Of a stretch of 64,000 nt of DNA, positions 58,215 through 64,000 are shown one piece after another (within the stretch, counting starts at the first letter, position 1; the number at the start of each line of letters is the position of its first letter). The notes under the pieces are model-generated. The model was not told the DNA's origin. It searched no databases and was given only the letters and a program-made list of their open reading frames with translations. The position numbers and the translations under genes are program-made. Source of the DNA: Hymenobacter sp. UV11 (GTDB lineage: Bacteria; Bacteroidota; Bacteroidia; Cytophagales; Hymenobacteraceae); assembly GCF_004684095.1 (NCBI RefSeq), contig NZ_SRII01000002.1:248692-312691 (forward strand), read 5' to 3'.

Positions 58215-60518
58215 ATGCTTTCCTGGTCTTCGGTTCCCTTTTTGCGCGTGGCGCTGGCGTTTATTGGCGGCGTGGCGGGCTACCTCTACCTGGGCCAGGA
58301 ATGGGGGGGTAGCGCCGCGCCGTGGGCGGCGGGGCTGGTGGTGCTCTACCTGCTGGGCTGGGCCGCGAGCCGCCGCCAGCCCGCCCCGGCCGCCACCGAT
58401 GCCGTGGGCATTGTGGGGCTGCTGGCGGTGGCCGCCCTGGGCTTTGCCCGCAGCCAGGCCGTGACCGAAAGCCGCTGGCCCGACCACCTCGGCCGCTTGG
58501 CACCGCGCATCGAGTTTTACCGCGCCACCGTAGACGAGCCACCCGTGGTGCGGGCCAGCACCTTCGCCACCACCGTGCGGGTGCAGGCCGTGCGGGTGGC
58601 CGGGCGCTGGCAGCGGGCCAGCGGCGGCATCCGCATCAGCCTGCCCCGCCACGAAACCGCCGAGTCGGTACCCGCCCCGCGCTACGGCGAGGTGTGGCTG
58701 GTGCAGGGCACCCCCGAGCTGAGCAAAGGCCCCGCCAACCCAGGCGAGTTTGACTACCGCCGGTACCTGCAAACGCACCAGGTGTACCACTCCCAGTTTG
58801 TGCACCAAAGCCAATATAAAGTGCTGGGCTACGCGCCGCTGAGCCTGCCCGTGGCCATCAGCCAGCGCGCCGCCGCCGTGCTCGATGGCGTGCTGCGCCG
58901 CTACGTGCCCAGCCTGCGCGAGTACGCGCTGGGCACGGCGCTGGTGCTGGGCTTCAAGGACGATATCGACCAGGAAACCAAGCAGGCCTACGCCAACACC
59001 GGCACTACGCACATTATGGCTGTGAGCGGCTTGCAGGTGGGGCTGCTGTACGCGGCCCTGCAGTGGCTGCTGGTGCGGGTGCCGCTGGGGGGTAGCCCGG
59101 TGCGGCGCCGGCTGCTCACGGCCGGGCTGGGGCTGGCCCTCATCTGGAGCTACGCCTTCCTGACGGGCCTCTCGGCGTCGGTGTTGCGGGCCACGGTCAT
59201 GTTCACCTTTGTGCTGGTTGGCCAGGCCTGGGAGCGTCAAAGTAGCCTGATTAACACCCTGAGCGCGGCGGCCTTTTGCCTGCTGCTCCGGAATCCCTAC
59301 CTGCTCTGCGACGTGGGCTTTCAGCTCTCGTTTCTGGCGGTGCTGAGCATCGTGTACCTGCAGCCGCGCATCGTGCGCTGGCTCGACGCCCGCAACTTTT
59401 TCCTCGACCGCGTGCGCGGCTGGCAGGCGCCGGCCGTGCAAAGAAGCTGGCGCGCCGCCGCCTGGCTGGCCGATGCCGGCTGGCAGCTCACGGCCTTGTC
59501 CATCGCCGCGCAGGTGGCCACGTTTCCGCTGGGGCTGTATTATTTCCACCAGTTCCCATTCAACTTCCTGCTGTCCAACCTCATCGCGGTGCCCATTTCG
59601 AGCCTGGCCGTGTACGTGGGGGTAGGGCTGCTACTGGTTAAGGGCCTGGTGGCGCTGCCAGCTTTTCTGCTACCCCCCGCCGCCAACGCCGTCCTCGACT
59701 GGCTGCCGCGGGCGGTGGGCTACGTGTTTCAGGGCCTCATCTGGCTGTTTAATGAGTATATCTTCCTGATTGGTAGGCTGCTACCGGGCGCCGTGGTGGG
59801 CAGCGTGCACCTCAGCCACGGCCAGACGCTGCTCGTCTTTCTGCTCATCGGCGCGTTTTGCGTGTTTGTGGCCTCCAAAAGGCTGGCCTGGGCGGGCTGG
59901 TGCGTGGCGCTGCTGGCGCTCTACGCCGGCAGCCGGGTGGCCGAGGCGCGGGCCGTGGCCCCGGTGCGCGAGTTCGTGGTGTACAGCATTCCGCGCCGCT
60001 CGGTGGTGGGCTTCTGGCAGGGCGCGGCGCCCGAGTTCGTCACCGCCGACTCGCTGCCCCTCTCTGAAACCGAGCGTACCTACCGCCTGCGGCCCAGCCT
60101 GATACTGCGCCGCGTGCGCAAGCCGCGCTACTGCGTGGGCTGGCGCGGCGCCCGCGTGCCCGCCCGCCAAGTGGCCCCGCCCGACAGCCTCGAACGCACC
60201 TTTCGCTACCCGCCCGCGCCGCTGGTGCTGGCCCGGTGGCGCGGCCTGCGCGTGGCCTTCGTAAGCGGTAGCCTGCGCCGCTTGGCCGGCCCTACCCCCC
60301 TTTTGGCAGCCGATGTGGTAGTGCTGCGCCGCAACCCGCACCTGTACCCCGATGCGCTGGCCGCGCATTTCGGCGGCGGGGCGCGGGTCGTGTTCGATTC
60401 CTCTTGTAAGCGCTGGTACGTGGCCCGGCAAGCCGCGGCCCTGCGCGCCGCCGGCTTTCGCACCTGGGATGTGAACGAGCAGGGCGCGTTTACCTATGAG
60501 CTGCCCACGGAGAATTAA
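58215..60518 (+). CDS. comEC: ComEC/Rec2-family DNA uptake channel
   Basis: From ATG 58215 the protein has 767 residues. A DUF4131-like N terminus (two to three membrane helices and a beta domain, RVQAVRVAGRWQRA) is followed by the competence domain with about eight helices and the signature TGTTHIMAVSGLQVGLL near residues 262-278. The C-terminal 150 residues are basic and do not show the metallo-beta-lactamase histidine motif of full-length ComEC, as is common in Bacteroidota. It should move single-stranded DNA across the inner membrane during natural transformation. Its stop codon lies inside the left arm of a perfect inverted repeat. Confidence 0.88.
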   Translation: MLSWSSVPFLRVALAFIGGVAGYLYLGQEWGGSAAPWAAGLVVLYLLGWAASRRQPAPAATDAVGIVGLLAVAALGFARSQAVTESRWPDHLGRLAPRIEFYRATVDEPPVVRASTFATTVRVQAVRVAGRWQRASGGIRISLPRHETAESVPAPRYGEVWLVQGTPELSKGPANPGEFDYRRYLQTHQVYHSQFVHQSQYKVLGYAPLSLPVAISQRAAAVLDGVLRRYVPSLREYALGTALVLGFKDDIDQETKQAYANTGTTHIMAVSGLQVGLLYAALQWLLVRVPLGGSPVRRRLLTAGLGLALIWSYAFLTGLSASVLRATVMFTFVLVGQAWERQSSLINTLSAAAFCLLLRNPYLLCDVGFQLSFLAVLSIVYLQPRIVRWLDARNFFLDRVRGWQAPAVQRSWRAAAWLADAGWQLTALSIAAQVATFPLGLYYFHQFPFNFLLSNLIAVPISSLAVYVGVGLLLVKGLVALPAFLLPPAANAVLDWLPRAVGYVFQGLIWLFNEYIFLIGRLLPGAVVGSVHLSHGQTLLVFLLIGAFCVFVASKRLAWAGWCVALLALYAGSRVAEARAVAPVREFVVYSIPRRSVVGFWQGAAPEFVTADSLPLSETERTYRLRPSLILRRVRKPRYCVGWRGARVPARQVAPPDSLERTFRYPPAPLVLARWRGLRVAFVSGSLRRLAGPTPLLAADVVVLRRNPHLYPDALAAHFGGGARVVFDSSCKRWYVARQAAALRAAGFRTWDVNEQGAFTYELPTEN

Positions 60519-60587
60519 AAATCAAGAATGACAAATTAAAAATCCCAGTAGAGCAATTTTTAATTTGTCATTCTTGATTTTTAATTC
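60512..60587. terminator. Perfect 32-base AT-rich inverted repeat at the comEC stop codon
   Basis: GAATTAAAAATCAAGAATGA... (60512-60543) is exactly complementary to 60556-60587. It contains the comEC stop codon and has A/T-rich arms. It can form a terminator, but its AT content is unlike the GC-rich terminators nearby and resembles an inserted miniature element. Confidence 0.7.
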
Positions 60588-60689
60588 CAGTCAAAGCAAC
60601 TTCCTACCCCTCTTCAGCGAGTCTATAGAATAGTACGCTAACTTGTGGCGTTCAACCCGTACCGCTCTTTTTATCGTAATTAAATTATT

Positions 60690-61493
60690 ATGACTGACCT
60701 CTCTCCCGAACTCGACACGCTACGCTTTCTGCAATACGAAGTGCAAGACCGCCTGGCTTACATCACGCTCAATCGCCCTGCTAAACGCAACGCGCTTAGT
60801 GCCAATGTGGTAACGGAACTAAAGCAGGCCTTTGAGCAGGCTGAGGCCGACGATAAGGTTAAAGTTATTATTCTGCGTGCTACCGGCGAGGTGTTCTGCG
60901 CCGGCGCCGACCTCAAGTATCTGCAAGAGCTGCAAGACAATACATACCAGGAAAACCTGGCCGACAGCACGCACTTGATGCAGCTGTTTCACCAGATTTA
61001 TACGCTTAAAAAGCTGGTAATCGGGCAGGTGCAGGGCCACGCGCTGGCCGGCGGCTGCGGCCTGGCCGCGCTCTGCGATATCACTTTTGCCGTACCCGAG
61101 GCCAAGTTTGGCTACACCGAAGTCAAAATCGGCTTCCTGCCCGCCGTGGTGAGCGTGTTTCTACTGCGCCGCATCGGTGAGGCCCGTACCAAGCAGCTGC
61201 TGCTGAGCGGCGACGTGATTACGGCCCAGCAAGCCTTGGAATACGGCCTCATTACCTTCATCGCCGAGAAAGACCAGCTGGCCGACACCGTGCGCACCTA
61301 CGCCCTGCGCCTGGCCCGCGAAAACTCGGGCCACAGCATCGAAATCACCAAGGAAATCCTGGCCCGCCTGCCCGAGCTGGCCCTTGAAGATGGCCTGCGC
61401 TATGCCGCCGAGCGCAACGCCGCCGCCCGCGCCTCCGACGACTGCCGCCGCGGCATTGCCGCATTTCTGAACAAAGAAAAGCTGGATTGGTAA
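60690..61493 (+). CDS. Enoyl-CoA hydratase/isomerase family protein
   Basis: The 267-residue crotonase-fold protein has YITLNRPAKRNALSANVV, the oxyanion-hole loop FCAGADLKYLQEL, VQGHALAGGCGLAALCDITFA and KFGYTEVKIGFLPAVVSVF with the catalytic Glu in TEVK. It may hydrate an unsaturated acyl-CoA in fatty acid or branched-chain amino acid breakdown (methylglutaconyl-CoA hydratase is a candidate). Cytosolic. TAACTTG about 45 bases upstream resembles a -7 box. Confidence 0.88.
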   Translation: MTDLSPELDTLRFLQYEVQDRLAYITLNRPAKRNALSANVVTELKQAFEQAEADDKVKVIILRATGEVFCAGADLKYLQELQDNTYQENLADSTHLMQLFHQIYTLKKLVIGQVQGHALAGGCGLAALCDITFAVPEAKFGYTEVKIGFLPAVVSVFLLRRIGEARTKQLLLSGDVITAQQALEYGLITFIAEKDQLADTVRTYALRLARENSGHSIEITKEILARLPELALEDGLRYAAERNAAARASDDCRRGIAAFLNKEKLDW

Positions 61494-61503
61494 CTAACTG
61501 TCA

Positions 61504-61594
61504 TTGCGAGCAACGCGAAGCAATCGCACCGAAACGATACGCGCGTCAGTCGTTCGGTCGTCGTTCAGGTGCGATTACTTCGCGTTGCTCGCAA
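61504..61594. repeat. Inverted repeat of the GCGAGCAACGCGAAGCAATCGCACC family
   Basis: TTGCGAGCAACGCGAAGCAA... (61504-61530) pairs with 61568-61594 with one mismatch. The same family occurs, degenerate, at 21266-21350. It fills the gap between the hydratase and crtZ. Confidence 0.7.
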
Positions 61595-61613
61595 TAACAG
61601 ATGCCTTTTTGCT

Positions 61614-62090
61614 ATGAATCTTGTTATCGCCATTTCCATCACCCTCGCCACGTTTGCCTTCATGGAGTTTTGGGCGTGGTTCATGCACAAGTACGTGCAG
61701 CACGGGCCGCTGTGGGTGCTGCACCGCTCGCACCACGTGCGGCCCAGCCCGCGCCCGTTTGAGCGAAACGACTGGTTTTTTGTGATTTACGGCGCCATTT
61801 CGACGGTGCTGTTCCTCACTGGGGCCAATGGGCAGCGGTGGTGGTTTTGGGTGGGGGTAGGGATTGCCGCTTACGGCACGGTGTACTTTTTTGTGCATGA
61901 CGGCCTCATTCACGGCCGCCTGCCCTTCTGGAAAAAGACCGACAACGTGTACCTGCGCGCCCTCAACATGGCCCACAAGATGCACCACAAGACGCAGGGC
62001 CGCGACCACTCGCAGGAGTTTGGCCTGCTGTGGGTGTCGCCCCGCTACCTGCGGCTGGCTCGCCAGCAGGCCGCCAAAAAAGTTGGTTGA
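61614..62090 (+). CDS. crtZ: Beta-carotene hydroxylase CrtZ
   Basis: From ATG 61614 the protein has 158 residues with three or four membrane helices and all four histidine boxes of the fatty-acid-hydroxylase superfamily in CrtZ form: HKYVQH, HRSHH, HDGLIH and HKMHH. These bind two irons. It hydroxylates the rings of carotenoids to give zeaxanthin-type xanthophylls in the membrane. It is followed by a B12-domain MerR regulator and a sigma factor, a typical carotenoid context. The frame runs 45 bases upstream into the repeat and was not used. Confidence 0.92.
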   Translation: MNLVIAISITLATFAFMEFWAWFMHKYVQHGPLWVLHRSHHVRPSPRPFERNDWFFVIYGAISTVLFLTGANGQRWWFWVGVGIAAYGTVYFFVHDGLIHGRLPFWKKTDNVYLRALNMAHKMHHKTQGRDHSQEFGLLWVSPRYLRLARQQAAKKVG

Positions 62091-62258
62091 GCGCCATTTA
62101 AAGGCAGCTGGCAAACTATTTGAAGGGTTTTTGAATTAATACCCTAGCAAACGTGGTGCAGATACAGAGCAGGTTATAACTTATTCTATTAGATGCTTCC
62201 CGCCGCTGGCCCCTGGTCGGGGCGGGAATTTTACCTATCCTTCCAAAAAAACAAACTA

Positions 62259-63179
62259 GTGGCGCATTATTCTATCAGCGATTTGGAGCAGCTCTCCGGT
62301 GTGAAGGCCCATACCATTCGCATTTGGGAGCAGCGCTACAACCTGCTGAAACCCAACCGGACCGCAACCAACATTCGCACCTACGGGGAAGCGGACTTGC
62401 GGCGCTTGCTCAACGTAGCCACGCTGTGCGCCCGTGGCCAGCGCATTTCGCAGGTGGTGCGCATGAGCGAGGAGGAGCGCCAGGCCGCCGCCCTGGCTTT
62501 GTGCAACGAAGTGCAGCCCACCGACGGCCCGCGCCTCAACGCCCTGCTCACGGCGGCCCTCGACCTCGACGAGCCCGCCCTGCACCGCCACTTCGACGAG
62601 GCCATTGGCGAGCTCGGCACCGAAGACACGCTCCTTCGCCTGGGCTACCCCCTGCTCCAGCGCCTGAGTGTGTCGTGGAAGGCTGGCTCGCTCAGCGTGG
62701 CCCAGGAGCGCCTCGTGGCCCAGCTGCTGCGCCAGGAGCTGATGGCCTCGGCCGACGCCCTACCCCTCATTCCGTTGGCGCAGGCCGAGGCGCCGCGCTG
62801 GCTGCTCTTCCTGCCTGAGGGCGAGTGGCACGAGCTGGCCCTGCTCTTTATGAACTACGCCCTGCGGGCGCGTGGCTGCCAGGTGCTGTACCTGGGGCCC
62901 AACCTGCCGCTGGTCGATGTAGTGGCCGCGGCCCGCACTTTCCGGCCTACCGTGCTGGCCACGGTACTCACCACTACCCCGGCCCGCAGCCAGGTGAAAA
63001 GCTATGCCACCGAGCTGCGTGCGCAGTGCCCCGAGGCCACCGTTATGCTGTTTGGAACGCTGGCCGTGCAAACTGAAGGGCTGCCCGAAGGCTGCCTGCC
63101 ACTGGCCTGTCTGCATGAATTTCGCGATTTGATTCCGTATGTAAATCAGCGCGTTGAGGAGGAAGTAGCAGAAAAATAA
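62259..63179 (+). CDS. MerR-family regulator with cobalamin-binding domain (CarH/LitR-like)
   Basis: From GTG 62259 the protein has 306 residues; an ATG at 62193 would add 22 untypical residues. The MerR HTH (HYSISDLEQLSGVKAHTIRIWEQRYNLLKPNRTATNIRTYGEADLRRL in part) is followed by a four-helix cap with W140-x9-E150, and a B12 domain with E189-W-H191-E-L and VLYLGPNLPL. In Thermus CarH the cap motif is Wx9EH; here R151 replaces the His, and K141 replaces the His next to Trp that binds cobalt after light. H191 is the conserved lower ligand. It may bind cobalamin but respond differently to light. It lies next to crtZ and an ECF sigma factor, as LitR/CarH genes often do. Confidence 0.82.
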   Translation: MAHYSISDLEQLSGVKAHTIRIWEQRYNLLKPNRTATNIRTYGEADLRRLLNVATLCARGQRISQVVRMSEEERQAAALALCNEVQPTDGPRLNALLTAALDLDEPALHRHFDEAIGELGTEDTLLRLGYPLLQRLSVSWKAGSLSVAQERLVAQLLRQELMASADALPLIPLAQAEAPRWLLFLPEGEWHELALLFMNYALRARGCQVLYLGPNLPLVDVVAAARTFRPTVLATVLTTTPARSQVKSYATELRAQCPEATVMLFGTLAVQTEGLPEGCLPLACLHEFRDLIPYVNQRVEEEVAEK

Positions 63180-63185
63180 CATAGA

Positions 63186-63210
63186 AAACGCGTCTCTGAG
63201 AGGCGCGTTT
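63186..63210 (+). terminator. Terminator after the MerR-type gene
   Basis: AAACGCGTCTC and GAGGCGCGTTT pair around TGA, directly behind the stop at 63179. Confidence 0.7.
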
Positions 63211-63305
63211 GCGTAAGTAGGGGCGCCCGCCCGGCCAACTAATGTACGTATCTGAAATAGCTGAAAAAATAGCTGGCTTGGTACTGTAGTTTCCCGCTTG
63301 TGGAT

Positions 63306-63313
63306 TATCTTTG
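63306..63313 (+). promoter_or_regulatory. -7 promoter box TATCTTTG for the sigma factor gene
   Basis: TATCTTTG matches TAnnTTTG exactly, 31 bases before ATG 63345. A TTG at 63278 is 25 bases upstream, longer than usual spacing. Confidence 0.6.
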
Positions 63314-63344
63314 TTTAAGATTCTGCTACGAACCCTTCTACAAT

Positions 63345-63899
63345 ATGACTTCTCTGGAATTCACTTCCCAAGTGCAGAAAATATCCTCCTCGCTCCGCCC
63401 GGTGGCCATGAACCTTACCCGCGATGCGGATGATGCGAAGGACCTGGTGCAGGAAACGTTGTTGAAAGCCCTGCTCAATAAGGATAAATTTAAAGCGGGT
63501 ACGAACTTGAAGGCATGGTTGTACACCATCATGCGCAACACCTTCATTAACAATTATAACAAGATTACCAAGCGTAGTTCCAACATCGACTCGACGGAGT
63601 ACTTCCAGTACTTCAACACCGATGAGAACTACATCACGCACAACGGCGCCACCACCGATTTTGTGGTGCGCGACATCAACGAGGCCATTGCCAGCCTGGG
63701 CACCGACTACCGCACGCCCTTCATGATGTACTACATCGGCTACAAGTACCTCGAAATTGCCGAGAAGCTGCAAATCCCGATTGGCACCGTGAAAAACCGC
63801 ATTCACATTGCCCGCAAGGACCTCAAAGCCGCTCTCAAAGTGTATGCCCCCGCCGGCGCCGAACGTGCCAGCGCCGAGCTGGAAGCTATAGAGGAATAG
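63345..63899 (+). CDS. ECF-type RNA polymerase sigma factor
   Basis: From ATG 63345 the protein has 184 residues: sigma region 2 with LRPVAMNLTRDADDAKDLVQETLLKAL and LKAWLYTIMRNTFINNYNK, and region 4 with RTPFMMYYIGYKYLEIAEKLQIPIGTVKNRIHIARKDL. No anti-sigma gene follows inside the window. Its place after the CarH-like regulator and its own promoter suggest a role in the carotenoid or stress regulon; this group of small ECF factors is widespread and highly conserved in Cytophagales. Confidence 0.92.
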   Translation: MTSLEFTSQVQKISSSLRPVAMNLTRDADDAKDLVQETLLKALLNKDKFKAGTNLKAWLYTIMRNTFINNYNKITKRSSNIDSTEYFQYFNTDENYITHNGATTDFVVRDINEAIASLGTDYRTPFMMYYIGYKYLEIAEKLQIPIGTVKNRIHIARKDLKAALKVYAPAGAERASAELEAIEE

Positions 63900-63923
63900 G
63901 TTATCCTGCTTCGCAACAACTTG

Positions 63924-63960
63924 AACGCCCGCCGTTTCCACTCTGGAAACGGCGGGCGTT
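63924..63960. terminator. Terminator after the ECF sigma factor gene
   Basis: AACGCCCGCCGTTTCCA (63924-63940) pairs exactly with TGGAAACGGCGGGCGTT (63944-63960), followed by TGG. 24 bases after the stop codon. Confidence 0.85.
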
Positions 63961-64000
63961 TGGCGTTTGGTCCCGCGCGGGGCGGGGCAGCCGGGGCCAG

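Overview
The window looks like a chromosomal segment of a GC-rich member of the Bacteroidota, most probably Hymenobacter or a close relative. The signs are type IX secretion C-terminal sorting domains ending in YPNP-type motifs, a SusC/SusD pair with glycoside hydrolases, start regions without Shine-Dalgarno sequences, -7 boxes of the TAnnTTTG type, a carotenoid hydroxylase, and many lineage-typical small lipoproteins. No phage, plasmid, CRISPR array, rRNA or intact insertion sequence was seen. One tRNA (Leu, CAA) is present.

Layout. 1-4.3 kb: two nearly identical C-terminal ends of a PorP/SprF-type protein flank a large T9SS-exported protein. 4.4-10.5 kb: a degenerate alpha/beta hydrolase, an MBL/rhodanese sulfur enzyme, two Spy-like periplasmic proteins, an amino acid permease and two small cytosolic proteins. 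10.6-17.5 kb: two exported amidohydrolases and a RICIN/PD40/OmpA fusion. 17.6-19.4 kb: a hypothetical protein, a multi-pass membrane protein and a lipoprotein. 19.5-25.1 kb: a compact minus-strand operon with an AdoMet decarboxylase-like protein, DUF4178, a one-TM protein, a short DUF350, a membrane-embedded spermidine synthase and a Tat-exported FAD amine oxidase. 25.3-31.8 kb: a secreted M4 metallopeptidase, small envelope proteins and a broken cyclic-nucleotide phosphodiesterase. 31.8-36.1 kb: PAS sensor proteins. 36.4-45.1 kb: housekeeping and accessory genes (NADP oxidoreductase, Nudix, MBL hydrolase, HscB, SAM hydrolase, PhoH, GNAT), a cupin/AraC pseudogene, and an integrase remnant beside tRNA-Leu. 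45.1-57.7 kb: a polysaccharide utilisation locus (GH2, GH43, GH30, GH31, SusD, SusC). 58.2-64 kb: ComEC, an enoyl-CoA hydratase, CrtZ, a CarH/LitR-like MerR regulator and an ECF sigma factor.

Functional themes. The polysaccharide locus imports and trims a plant-type glycan. The polyamine-type operon probably makes or modifies an amine at the inner membrane and oxidises one outside the cytoplasm. CrtZ, the B12-domain regulator and the sigma factor resemble known light or cobalamin-controlled carotenoid loci, but key histidines of the regulator are changed. Two genome-scale signatures stand out: the motif GGGGTAGGG/CCCTACCCC occurs about once per kilobase in both coding and non-coding DNA, and many gene ends carry long, often perfect inverted repeats, several built from dispersed repeat families.
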